DNA of 64,000 bases from Anaerobutyricum hallii (lineage in GTDB: Bacteria; Bacillota; Clostridia; Lachnospirales; Lachnospiraceae): contig NZ_LT907978.1 in assembly GCF_900209925.1 (NCBI RefSeq), positions 2,141,001-2,205,000 of the forward strand, written 5' to 3'. The translations under genes and the position numbers were made by a program. This document shows, one piece after another, positions 51,622 through 60,136 of this stretch; positions within the stretch are counted from its first letter, which is position 1; every line of letters starts with the position of its first letter. The notes under the pieces are model-generated. The model saw only the letters and a program-made list of their open reading frames with translations, was not told where the DNA came from and did not search any database.

Positions 51622-52746
51622 TTATACACCAAAAATCGCCATAAAGGTTCCGGCTGCTACAGCCGTACCGATAACTCCGGCAACGTTTGGTCCCATCGCA
51701 TGCATCAGCAGGAAGTTCGATGGATCTGCTTCTGCTCCAACCTTCTGGGATACACGAGCTGCCATAGGAACGGCAGATACTCCGGCAGAACCGATCAATG
51801 GGTTTACCTTTCCTCCGGTAACCTTACACATAAGCTTTCCGAAAAGAACACCGGCTGCTGTACCAACAGCAAAAGCTACAAGACCTAATACTACAATCTT
51901 GATTGTGCTGACATTTAAGAATGCCTCTGCACTTGTTGTCGCACCAACGGATGTACCAAGAATAATAACTACGATGTACATAAGAGCATTAGACGCTGTC
52001 TCTGAAAGCTGTTTTACTACGCCGGACTCTCTGAAAAGGTTACCGAGCATCAGCATACCAACTAATGGTGCTGTTGTAGGAAGAATCAGACATACAACAA
52101 CTGTTACGACGATCGGGAACATAATCTTCTCTGTCTTTGTGACCGTTCTTAACTGTTCCATCTTGATCTGACGTTCTTTTTCTGTTGTAAGAAGCTTCAT
52201 GATCGGCGGCTGAATAATCGGAACGAGTGACATATAAGAATATGCCGCTACCGCGATCGGTCCCATTAAATCTGTCTGTCCAAGCTTTCCGGCAAGGAAA
52301 ATAGAGGTCGGACCATCCGCTCCACCGATAATGGAAATCGCTGCTGCTGCCTTTCCGTTAAATCCCATAAGCATTGCAAGGAAATACGCACTGTAAATAC
52401 CAAACTGTGCCGCCGCACCAAGCAGAAAACTTGCCGGGTTGGCAATCAGCGGGCCAAAGTCTGTCAGGGCACCAACTCCTAAGAAAATCAGTGAAGGGAG
52501 AATACTCCATTCATCTAATAAGTAAAAATAATGTAATAATCCGCCTTCTTCCATAATGGACGGATATAAGTTAACCAGCAGCATACCAAAAGAAATCGGC
52601 ACTAACAAAAGTGGCTCATATCCTTTGGCGATGGCCAGATATAAGAAGACTAAAGCAACCAGTATCATAATGAAGTTACCTGGCTTTAAGAATGCAAATC
52701 CGGTCTGTGCTGCGAGATTCGTCATTGTCTCTACAACATAACTCAT
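51622..52746 (-). CDS. oadB: Na+-translocating decarboxylase beta subunit
   Basis: A 374-residue polytopic membrane protein with about nine helices and the conserved GGADGPTSIFLAG and IGSAGVSAVPMAARVSQKVG segments, plus NFLLMHAMGPNVAGVIG. OadB/MmdB/GcdB subunits decarboxylate carboxybiotin and export about two Na+ per turnover. It is in the middle of the operon, so it can serve both carboxyltransferases. Confidence 0.95.
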   Translation of the reverse strand: MSYVVETMTNLAAQTGFAFLKPGNFIMILVALVFLYLAIAKGYEPLLLVPISFGMLLVNLYPSIMEEGGLLHYFYLLDEWSILPSLIFLGVGALTDFGPLIANPASFLLGAAAQFGIYSAYFLAMLMGFNGKAAAAISIIGGADGPTSIFLAGKLGQTDLMGPIAVAAYSYMSLVPIIQPPIMKLLTTEKERQIKMEQLRTVTKTEKIMFPIVVTVVVCLILPTTAPLVGMLMLGNLFRESGVVKQLSETASNALMYIVVIILGTSVGATTSAEAFLNVSTIKIVVLGLVAFAVGTAAGVLFGKLMCKVTGGKVNPLIGSAGVSAVPMAARVSQKVGAEADPSNFLLMHAMGPNVAGVIGTAVAAGTFMAIFGV

Positions 52747-52779
52747 AAATCTTCCTCCGTTTTATTTTGCAAATATGCT

Positions 52780-53148
52780 CTAGTTCATTGTAGCCAGTAC
52801 ATCTCCGCCTTCTACCATATCTCCAACTGCTACTTCCACACTTGCGATAACACCATCCTGTGCTGCACAGATCTCATTCTCCATCTTCATAGCCTCTAAT
52901 ACAAGAACCGCATCGCCTTTCTTTACAGAAGCACCTGCCTGTGCTTTTACTGCTACGATCTTACCTGGCATTGGTGCTGTAATCTTTACGGCACCGGCAC
53001 TTCCGGAAGTCTTTGGAGCAGCTTTCTTAGCTGGAGCCGGAGCGGCTGCTGGTGTACTTACCGGCGCTGCACCTGCTTCTCCTGCACCTAATTCTTCTAC
53101 TGCCACATCATAAGCAACACCATTAACTGTAATTCTATAATTTTTCAT
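52780..53148 (-). CDS. Biotin carrier protein of decarboxylase
   Basis: The 122-residue protein has an N-terminal strand region, an Ala/Pro linker (about 28-50) and a biotinyl domain with EAMKME, biotin on Lys88, and PMPGKIVAVKAQAGASVKKG. It shuttles the carboxyl group from the transferases to OadB. The linker gives the reach needed. GGAGG precedes the ATG. Confidence 0.95.
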   Translation of the reverse strand: MKNYRITVNGVAYDVAVEELGAGEAGAAPVSTPAAAPAPAKKAAPKTSGSAGAVKITAPMPGKIVAVKAQAGASVKKGDAVLVLEAMKMENEICAAQDGVIASVEVAVGDMVEGGDVLATMN

Positions 53149-53252
53149 TGTAAATCCTCCTGAATGATTTTATGTACTTTTAAAATCTTTCTATATCTGA
53201 CTTTTTAAAACTTTTTAAGGCTTTATAAAAAGATTCCAAGAATACATTTTTG

Positions 53253-53600
53253 CTATCTTCTCTTCACTCTCTTGATTGAACGGACAACCAGCTTATCTGC
53301 ACTTACCGCCGTACCACTACTTGCTGCCATAATGGCTGCGGTAATCACTGCGACAAGTTCACCGTCATCTACAAGTTCCTCTTCTTCTTCTGCTGCTTCT
53401 TCAATGATCGGACGCTTTGGAGCTGGTCTTTCCTCCTGCGCAGCCCTTTTCTCTTTTCTGGAAGAACGGTTCTTCAACGCTCTTTCAATGGATGGGATAT
53501 ATACAAAAAGAGAAATCAGTAAAGAAATGAAAATCAGTACTGCAAATACAGTTCCCATACCCATCAAAGTATTTAATAAGGCTTGTTCAAATACGTTCAT
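53253..53600 (-). CDS. OadG-like gamma subunit
   Basis: A 115-residue protein with one N-terminal membrane helix (MGMGTVFAVLIFISLLISLF), then a charged Glu/Pro stretch and a hydrophobic C-terminal part (ELVAVITAAIMAASSGTAVS). This is the layout of OadG/MmdD-type subunits, which assemble the complex at the membrane. It begins 12 bases after the transferase stop. Confidence 0.85.
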   Translation of the reverse strand: MNVFEQALLNTLMGMGTVFAVLIFISLLISLFVYIPSIERALKNRSSRKEKRAAQEERPAPKRPIIEEAAEEEEELVDDGELVAVITAAIMAASSGTAVSADKLVVRSIKRVKRR

Positions 53601-53612
53601 ACTCTCACCTCA

Positions 53613-55037
53613 CTATACTGCCGTATGCTTCTTTGTCACTGGAGTTACTTTCTTTCCGTAAAGCATTTCATAAGCAGCAATCAGACGCTTTCTTGTTGCA
53701 TCCGGCTCGATGATGTCATCTACATATCCTCTCTTTGCAGCTGCTAATGCACTGCTCTGTCCTTCTGCATATTCCGTAGTTTTCTCTGCAATCAATGCCA
53801 TCTTATCATCGGCAGCATCAATTTCCTCTGCATACATGATACGGACTGCCTGTTCTGCATCCATCATTCCTACAGATGCCTGTGGCCATGCCAGAACAAA
53901 GTCAGCCCCAATAGCTTTAGAATTCATTACTTCCGCAGCAGTTCCATACGCCTCGCCTGCAATGAGATTAATACGAGGTACACTAACCTGTGCAAGTGTT
54001 GTCGTAAACTTCGCTAATGCGAGTGCCTGCTTTCTCTCCTCATGGGCGTTGGCACGAAGTCCTGTCACGTTCGTTACTGTAAGAAGAGGAATCGCAAATG
54101 CATCACAGAACTTAATAAATCTTTCTGCTTTTTCAAGGCCATTCCTTGTCAAAACAGACTCTCCGTCTACCGGCTGGTTTGCAACGGCACCTACCGTCTC
54201 GCCGTTCAAACGGATAAATGCAGTTACCATCTCTTTTGCATACATTGCCTTTGTCTCTATATACATACTGCTGTCAGAAACAGCCTTTAAAATAGCAGGT
54301 GCATCATAAGCTGCATCATTCAATTCAGGAATAATTCTGTTTAAATCATCATCATTATCAAAGTATGCATCTTCTGCTTCATAATCAGAAGGAAGTACAT
54401 CAACAAGAATTCGAAGCTGTTCAAGAAGATCTTCCTCTGTTTCACAAACAAAATCTACATTACCAGCCTGCTCAGACTGGAACTGCGCTCCTGCTGTATT
54501 CTGACGGGATTCTTCATTCCCTGCTAATGCATTCGGACTGTTGATAAAGAGACTGCCGTTCTCCTTCTCCATTAATGTAAAATCAGACATAGCGGACATT
54601 ACGGCACTTCCTCCTCCGCACATTCCGAATACTGCAGAAATCTGTGGGATCATTCCGGATGCCTGTGCCTGTTTATTAAAAATAGTTCCGAAAGCATGAA
54701 GTGCATCTGTCGCTTCCTGTAATCGAAGCCCTGCACAGTCAAGCATTCCAATGATCGGTGCCCCTGTCTTCATCGCCAAATCATAAAGGGAAGAAATCTT
54801 CTTCGCATGCATCTCGCCTACAGAACCGCCCAGTGCGGAAACATCCTGACTGTAAACATAAACCATACGGTCATTAATTACTCCATATCCAGTGATAACA
54901 CCATCACCTTCCACCTTGTTCGCACCGAGATTATAATCGGTATTACGAGCAGAAACATATCCGCCAACTTCCACAAAACTGTGGTCATCAAACAGATAGT
55001 CAATACGCTCTCTGGCATTCATTTTTGAATTACCCAT
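53613..55037 (-). CDS. Acyl-CoA carboxyltransferase (MmdA/PccB-like)
   Basis: The 474-residue protein belongs to the crotonase-fold carboxyltransferases: ARERIDYLFDDHSFVEVGGY at the N-terminus, DVSALGGSVGEMHAKKISSL, FGMCGGGSAVMSAMSDFTLM, and a late AGEAYGTAAEVMNSKAIGAD. It would transfer CO2 between an acyl-CoA (methylmalonyl-CoA most likely) and biotin. It is about 35 residues shorter at the N-terminus than typical PccB. GGAGG precedes the ATG. It heads an operon that also encodes an oxaloacetate-type transferase, unusual for a single pump. Confidence 0.9.
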   Translation of the reverse strand: MGNSKMNARERIDYLFDDHSFVEVGGYVSARNTDYNLGANKVEGDGVITGYGVINDRMVYVYSQDVSALGGSVGEMHAKKISSLYDLAMKTGAPIIGMLDCAGLRLQEATDALHAFGTIFNKQAQASGMIPQISAVFGMCGGGSAVMSAMSDFTLMEKENGSLFINSPNALAGNEESRQNTAGAQFQSEQAGNVDFVCETEEDLLEQLRILVDVLPSDYEAEDAYFDNDDDLNRIIPELNDAAYDAPAILKAVSDSSMYIETKAMYAKEMVTAFIRLNGETVGAVANQPVDGESVLTRNGLEKAERFIKFCDAFAIPLLTVTNVTGLRANAHEERKQALALAKFTTTLAQVSVPRINLIAGEAYGTAAEVMNSKAIGADFVLAWPQASVGMMDAEQAVRIMYAEEIDAADDKMALIAEKTTEYAEGQSSALAAAKRGYVDDIIEPDATRKRLIAAYEMLYGKKVTPVTKKHTAV

Positions 55038-55752
55038 ATTCTTTCCTCCATAAAAAATACTATATTGTATACGTTGTTACTCTTTCATTCTATGTAATAA
55101 TAACAAATTATTATCATAATAGCAACTATTTTCTGTTAGTTATTTAACATTTATTTTATTTCACACCATCTACTAAACAAACTAAAGATTATGCCTAGTT
55201 GCAAATTTTTTAACAATTCTTTCAATTTCCTTTCTTAATTCTATATTTTTTTCGGGCGTCCTTTCGTTTTCTTCTCTTTTACTATAAAAAAATCCATAAT
55301 TACTGTTTTTATCTAATTTTATATTGTTATATTATTAACACTAATTGACATTTCATTACCATCCTACCCTGTCCACTTTTTTCGTCATTTTGCACAAAAT
55401 AGTTTCAGTATCAAAACACACTTCCGTCTTTCTATATAATTCCATTTGCAATTCAATCTTTTCAAACAAACGAACATCAAGATTTTATACACCATATTAA
55501 ATCAAAGATTTAGTATCCAAAATCAATTTTGAACTATTTTTGTCAAACTTTTTTCATAAACCAATAATGCTTCCTTTCGTTTTATGCAACTGTATATGCT
55601 ACCACAAAGTATTTTTCTAAAAAAATCAGAAAAAAATTATAAACTGCAAGAAAAACCTGTGATTTTGCACAATCGGTTCTTTATTTTTTCATCATAAACA
55701 GGTATAATATACAAAACAAAGTTTTTCTATTACAAGTAAAGGGGGATATTCC
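55038..55752. other. 715-bp divergent intergenic region
   Basis: AT-rich with no supported gene. It must contain promoters for the minus-strand decarboxylase operon and for the plus-strand PRTase gene. TATAAT at 55703-55708 suits the latter, although its -35 is weak. A minus-strand TTGACA near 55545 is followed by a TACTAA-like box. Nothing else recognisable was seen. Confidence 0.5.
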
Positions 55753-56394
55753 ATGGAAAACCGTAAAATTGAATTTCGTTCAAAAACCTGTAACCTGCAC
55801 ATTTCTGCCTATCCGGGACATTTCGCAACAAAACACTCCCACGTTAACTACTTCTTAGATATGACAACGTTAAAAATACGTCAGTCTAACGCAGAAGAAG
55901 CAGCAAAAGCTTTAGTTCCACTTTACAAACATAACACTGTCGTCGATACGATCGTATGTCTTGACGGAACAGAAGTAATCGGAGCCTTCCTTGCAGAAAA
56001 GCTGACAGAGAGTGGCTTCTTCTCCTATAACCAGCATAAGTCTATCTATATCGTTACCCCTGAAATTGATACGGATGGACAGATGTTCTTCCGCAAAAAT
56101 ATCCAACCAATGATCAAAGACAGAAATATTATCATTTTAATGGCATCCATCACAACCGGTATCACAATCAACCGAAGCTGGGAATGTATTGAATATTATG
56201 GCGGTAAGCTGCAGGGAATCTCTGCGATTTTCAGTGCCATCTCTGAATACGGTAACCTTCCTGTAAATGCATTGTTTACTACGAATGATATTCCTTCCTA
56301 TCATACATATAGCAAACACGACTGCCCATATTGCAAAAATGGACAAAAAATCGATGCGCTTGTAAACGGACATGGGTATTCCGAATTACTATAA
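55753..56394 (+). CDS. Phosphoribosyltransferase-like protein (OPRTase-related)
   Basis: A 213-residue protein with a PRTase-like Rossmann core: TIVCLDGTEVIGAFLAEKLT, then NIIILMASITTGITINRSWE in place of the usual acidic PRPP loop, and KLQGISAIFSAISE. The acidic pair preceding TTG is replaced by MAS, so PRPP binding may be altered. A C-terminal CPYC (HDCPYCKNGQK) resembles half a zinc knuckle. Related Lachnospiraceae proteins are annotated orotate phosphoribosyltransferase, but no pyrimidine genes are nearby. A good AAGGGGGA site precedes the ATG. Confidence 0.72.
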   Translation: MENRKIEFRSKTCNLHISAYPGHFATKHSHVNYFLDMTTLKIRQSNAEEAAKALVPLYKHNTVVDTIVCLDGTEVIGAFLAEKLTESGFFSYNQHKSIYIVTPEIDTDGQMFFRKNIQPMIKDRNIIILMASITTGITINRSWECIEYYGGKLQGISAIFSAISEYGNLPVNALFTTNDIPSYHTYSKHDCPYCKNGQKIDALVNGHGYSELL

Positions 56395-56422
56395 CTACTA
56401 ATTTGTGGATTTCGTATAGACG

Positions 56423-56537
56423 AAAAAAGAAAAAATAATCCATCCCATCTGCTCTGTAGTCGCTGTATTTAAGATGCTCATCCGCATCTTAAACACGCTC
56501 CCAAGCCGCATCTGGGATGGATTATTTTTTCTTTTTT
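56423..56537 (-). repeat. Hairpin family copy E (type 2, minus orientation)
   Basis: A 25-bp perfect outer stem (56423-56447 with 56513-56537) encloses a type 2 core. Read on the minus strand it gives GATGCGGCTT, GGAGCG, the inner stem TTTAAGATGC-GGATGA-GCATCTTAAA and AGCGACTACAGAGCAGA. It begins about 28 bases after the PRTase stop and has A-rich and T-rich ends like a bidirectional terminator. Confidence 0.88.
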
Positions 56538-56610
56538 CTGGCTATTCTAAATCTACAGTTGGCGAGAATGGGGGATTAAATACTAATTTATTTGAGGGAC
56601 TAAAGAAACG

Positions 56611-56728
56611 AAAAGCAGAAATTTGATAGAAAAGAAAATGTGAAGATAGTCGCTTCATAGAAAATGCCTGACCGGCATTTTTACTGGCTCCGACATCACA
56701 TTTTCTTTTCTATCAAATTTTTGCTTTT
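56611..56728 (-). repeat. Hairpin family copy B (type 1, minus orientation)
   Basis: 33-bp arms (56611-56643 with 56696-56728, one G-U) enclose a type 1 core with AAAATGCC-TGA-CCGGCATTTT and GCTCCGACATC. The outer stem is AT-rich and unrelated in sequence to the other copies. Confidence 0.88.
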
Positions 56729-56737
56729 CTGTTCTTT

Positions 56738-57042
56738 GACTCCAGATGAAAATTAGTATTTAAATCTTGGATGGGAATAAGGGGATTGCCCAAAAGGCTA
56801 TGATTTTTAATCAAAGAACTATTCCGCATAAGAAAATAGCAATAGAGGTCAAAGCCTTCCGATTAATCCGATTTCTTTCCCTATAATAATATCCTTACAA
56901 TTCCTTTTGATTTAGAAGATCGACTACAAATCCAGTGGGAAAATATTCTCCTCTGGAGATTTTTATTCTAGTGAAAACCATAGACTTCTGGACAATCCCC
57001 TCTTTTTCCCTCAGACTAAAATACTAATTTCCATCTGGAGCC
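56738..57042. repeat. 305-bp imperfect palindrome between hairpins B and F
   Basis: The ends, 56738-56759 and 57021-57042, are complementary with two mismatches over 22 bases. Inside, 56773-56792 pairs with 56989-57010 (GGGAATAAGGGGATTG with its near complement). No ORF of note is present. The segment lies between two oppositely oriented hairpins. Confidence 0.75.
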
Positions 57043-57063
57043 AACTGTGGATTTAGATAGTCA

Positions 57064-57180
57064 GAAAAAAGGAAACATGCCATATCCCAGATGCGGCTTC
57101 GGAGCGGGTTTAAGATGCGGATGAGCATCTTAAACACAGCGACTACAGAGCAGATGGGATATGGTATGTTTTCTTTTTTC
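57064..57180 (+). repeat. Hairpin family copy F (type 2, plus orientation)
   Basis: A 26-base outer stem (57064-57089 with 57155-57180) with a few G-U positions encloses the type 2 core with CTTCGGAGCG and the inner hairpin. It ends 14 bases before the stop codon of the GGDEF gene and could terminate that transcript. Confidence 0.88.
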
Positions 57181-57193
57181 GTCTACATCAAAT

Positions 57194-58342
57194 CTACAAA
57201 TTAGTACGTTTTTGTTCTTTTCGTAAATACATATCCTCGTCTGCACTATTCATAAGGTCTGGAATAGTTCTGACTTCTTTTGTAAACTGTGCACAGCCAA
57301 CGGACATTCCTATATCATATGGACAGGCCGCCTGTTTATTCGCTTTCTCCAGATTTTCATATAAGTTCTTAATCAGTCGTTCTGCATCTTCCTGAATCAT
57401 CTCTCCTGCAATACAGAATTCATCTCCGCCATATCTTGCAAGAATACCTGCATGTCCTGCCAGTGTTTTTTTCAAAACCCCTGCTATTCTTATCAATGCC
57501 CTGTCTCCTTCAACATGACCATATGTATCATTAATCTGTTTAAAATCATCAAGATCAATCATCAAAAAATGTAAATCTGTTTCTTCCCCTTCTGTATGTC
57601 TTTCCATATATCCTTCCAAATACTGCATCAGCTTTGTCCGGTTATTAATCTGCGTTAATTCATCCATTGTAATTCTATTTGTAAGAAATGCCGTAAATAC
57701 CTGAATAATTCCGAGTGTCAGTCCAAAACAAATAATAGAAATCTCTGTGAAAAACATTTGCAAAATACCTGCAATAACCGGAAATACGACCATTCCAAAT
57801 ATCATCTCCAGCTTTCCACGAAGTGCATAATACTTCTTTTGAGGAAACATTGTAAAAATGCGAAGTGTCACCAAAAAAATATAAATATAAACAAATGGTA
57901 TAATCACACCATAAAAAGATCCTCTTTGAAAAATGCCCTCCGCATCAACATAAAAGAAAAAATGCCACTTTAGTGAACAGATTGTCATAATCGTTAAAAT
58001 CACAGCCGGAATGAGACTAAGCTGTCTTTTTTTAGAATCTTCCACCCACGTTCTTCCAAGTTCACATTCCATAAACGCAAATACAAGATGCGTTAACGAA
58101 TATAACGAAACAAACATCATTACATTTACAAACTTACTCACTGTAACCGGCAAATGAATCACTGCATTCTGCTGCAGCCCATATATCATATCCAAAAATA
58201 CATATACCATCGCAGATACGATCAACTCCGTAAATGTCTGTGAAGTCAGGCGCTTATCTAATCCCTGCACCTGTTTGTGTAATATTAGCATCATAATAAT
58301 CAAACAGCAGATATTAAGTTCCAAATAAGAAATTGCATACAT
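57194..58342 (-). CDS. Membrane diguanylate cyclase (GGDEF)
   Basis: A 382-residue protein with seven or so N-terminal transmembrane helices (to about residue 215, LELNICCLIIMMLILHKQVQ onwards) and a C-terminal GGDEF domain. DELTQINNRTKLMQYLEGYM opens the domain, DLHFLMIDLDDFKQINDTYG is the substrate region and YGGDEF the intact active site. It makes cyclic di-GMP; no EAL domain is present. No I-site RxxD is obvious before the GGDEF. A weak ribosome site precedes the ATG. The gene is bracketed by hairpins F and C. Confidence 0.93.
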   Translation of the reverse strand: MYAISYLELNICCLIIMMLILHKQVQGLDKRLTSQTFTELIVSAMVYVFLDMIYGLQQNAVIHLPVTVSKFVNVMMFVSLYSLTHLVFAFMECELGRTWVEDSKKRQLSLIPAVILTIMTICSLKWHFFFYVDAEGIFQRGSFYGVIIPFVYIYIFLVTLRIFTMFPQKKYYALRGKLEMIFGMVVFPVIAGILQMFFTEISIICFGLTLGIIQVFTAFLTNRITMDELTQINNRTKLMQYLEGYMERHTEGEETDLHFLMIDLDDFKQINDTYGHVEGDRALIRIAGVLKKTLAGHAGILARYGGDEFCIAGEMIQEDAERLIKNLYENLEKANKQAACPYDIGMSVGCAQFTKEVRTIPDLMNSADEDMYLRKEQKRTNL

Positions 58343-58451
58343 GATAAAAAGCCGTTACCTTCCCAAAAAATCAAACTACTTCCATTATACTCCCCTCTCT
58401 CCACATAATCAAAATATATTTACTATTTCATTCATTTAGAAGGAGACAGAC

Positions 58452-58568
58452 GAAAATAAAAAGAATAGACCAGAGGAAATGTAAAGATATCACTGCGTAG
58501 AAAATGCCTGTTCGGCATTTTTACTTGCTCTCACATTACATTTCCTCTGGTTTATTCTTTTTATTTTC
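58452..58568 (-). repeat. Hairpin family copy C (type 1, minus orientation)
   Basis: 33-base arms (58452-58484 with 58536-58568) enclose a type 1 core, AAAATGCC-TGTT-CGGCATTTT with TTGCTCTCACAT. The inner stem differs from copy B by a compensated change in the loop-closing region. It lies about 110 bases upstream of the GGDEF start. Confidence 0.88.
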
Positions 58569-58570
58569 TG

Positions 58571-58858
58571 TTTGCTGGCTCCACGTGAATGAATGTAATA
58601 GTCTTTGAGGGAGAGAAGGAGGAGAGGTCAGTAGTCTACTGTTTGCTCGAAAGGTATATCTCGTCAGAAGAAAAAAAGATATAATGACAACTCCATCATG
58701 CACAGTGATAGCTTGCGGAATCATCTTATTATCTGTGAAACTTGAAAAAAAGGTTCAGCATAGTGAAAATGGCATCAGAATAAGCCACGACCTTCTGACT
58801 TCGCTCCCTTATCCCTCCCAAAGGCGATTACATTCATCCCTTCTAGAGCCAACACACA
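58571..58858. repeat. About 290-bp imperfect palindrome between hairpins C and G
   Basis: The left arm (about 58574-58640, TTGCTGGCTCC then GAATGAATGTAATAG) pairs with the right arm (about 58795-58858) over about 65 bases with roughly three quarters complementary. No gene is supported. Position and layout match the 56738-57042 palindrome, and the arms share related words such as GGCTCCA and GAGGGA. Confidence 0.7.
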
Positions 58859-58975
58859 GAAAAAAGAAACCATGCCATATCCCAGATGCGGCTTCGGAGC
58901 GTGTTTAAGATGCGGATGAGCATCTTAAACACAGCGACTACAGAGCAGATGGGATATGGCATGGTTTCTTTTTTC
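58859..58975 (+). repeat. Hairpin family copy G (type 2, plus orientation)
   Basis: A perfect 26-bp outer stem (58859-58884 with 58950-58975) encloses a type 2 core almost identical to copy F. It ends 13 bases before the stop codon of the isomerase-like gene. Confidence 0.9.
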
Positions 58976-58987
58976 GTCTGTTTTCCC

Positions 58988-60001
58988 CTAATGAATCGTA
59001 ATCCATTTCAAAATTTTACTTTGGGCTTCTACAAATTGTTCATATTCTTCCCGGCTGTTTTGCTGATATTCCAGTGTGATATACTTTGGTGCTACGCGTT
59101 CTACGAATTCCCGGACACCTTTTCCGATAAAAGGCTGATGCAGATCAATATGACAGGCATGGTCATATGCAAGGCGAAATAGTTCATAAAATGGAATCTT
59201 ATCAAAGTCTATCGGATGTTCTCTCCATTCTTTTCGCTGCTTTCTTACATAATCGCCTCCAAGTGACAGCTGCAGGTGCATTCCTTTGAACCAGTGGAGC
59301 ATCTGTGCTTTTTCGTATTTGTCTATCATTTTATTCAGATATGCTACGGCATCTTCCGGAGTCTTTAACTGTGTTGTTGTATTCATATAATGCCCGGTAT
59401 CGAGCATGATTCCCTTTCTTTGTGTATGCATTCCTTCTATAAGCCGGCGGGTAAGGCGGACATTTTTTAAGGTAAGACCGCTCCACCAGAGATTCTCTAC
59501 AAGAAAGTCGAATGGATATTCTTTTTCGTCAAGGAGGGTATTGATGACCTCTAAGCTTGCATCAATCACTTCTTTATCTGTATAGCGGTATTTATAAATA
59601 TAGCTCTCCCGGAGTGTCACTTCCGAAACATGGAAAACTACATACTTTGCTCCGACTTGTTCTGCATAGGCAAGATCATCCCGCAAACTGTTCAGATAGA
59701 ATTCCCTGCTCATTCCTCCAAAGTATTCCAGCCACTGCTCTCTTGAATCAAATTCCTGATCTAGGCGTTCATAATTTCCCTTCCACCAGTCCATCCAGAA
59801 AATATGAAAATACAGATGTACCCCGTTCACCATATCTGGCAGAATCTTTCCTTCATCTGGCTCGCCTGCCCGAATCACTTCCAATCCATTTAATCCTCGT
59901 GACTCATAGGACTTTCTGATATCTTCACTGTCTTTATAACGATTTAGCATCCCTTCATAAATTGAAAAATTCATGGAACGACATTCTGGTATTTTTTGCA
60001 T
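58988..60001 (-). CDS. Xylose isomerase-like TIM-barrel protein
   Basis: The 337-residue protein fits the AP endonuclease 2/xylose isomerase-like TIM-barrel superfamily: GLNGLEVIRAGEPDEGKILP, YVVFHVSEVTLRESYIYKYR, FLVENLWWSGLTLKNVRLTR, MLDTGHYMNTTTQL, and HWFKGMHLQLSLGGDYV hold the metal-binding strand ends (His, Glu, Asp-x-Gly-His, His). It may isomerise or epimerise a sugar or act on a related metabolite. The ATG at 60001 has AAGGGGGA. Substrate unknown. Confidence 0.8.
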   Translation of the reverse strand: MQKIPECRSMNFSIYEGMLNRYKDSEDIRKSYESRGLNGLEVIRAGEPDEGKILPDMVNGVHLYFHIFWMDWWKGNYERLDQEFDSREQWLEYFGGMSREFYLNSLRDDLAYAEQVGAKYVVFHVSEVTLRESYIYKYRYTDKEVIDASLEVINTLLDEKEYPFDFLVENLWWSGLTLKNVRLTRRLIEGMHTQRKGIMLDTGHYMNTTTQLKTPEDAVAYLNKMIDKYEKAQMLHWFKGMHLQLSLGGDYVRKQRKEWREHPIDFDKIPFYELFRLAYDHACHIDLHQPFIGKGVREFVERVAPKYITLEYQQNSREEYEQFVEAQSKILKWITIH

Positions 60002-60136
60002 ATTTTCCCCCTTCAATCTCGTATACTCTCAGAATCTTTCTAAGAATACATTTTATCTATACTTATCATCTATACTTATTTCAAAAATCCCCGGTATTCT
60101 GGCAATCTTTCTAAAATTCAAGAACGCCCCGGCTAT

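Noticed and set aside
55190-55310. Short minus-strand frames with KGRPKK and KNIELRKEIERIVKKF, joinable by a slip on seven A
   Set aside because: The joined product would be only 38 residues, has no clear ribosome site and no recognisable family. It could be a gene remnant but the evidence is too thin to call.
49202-58975. CRISPR array as an explanation for the repeated hairpins
   Set aside because: The copies are irregularly spaced, in both orientations, each about 115 bp with internal stems, and no cas genes are present.
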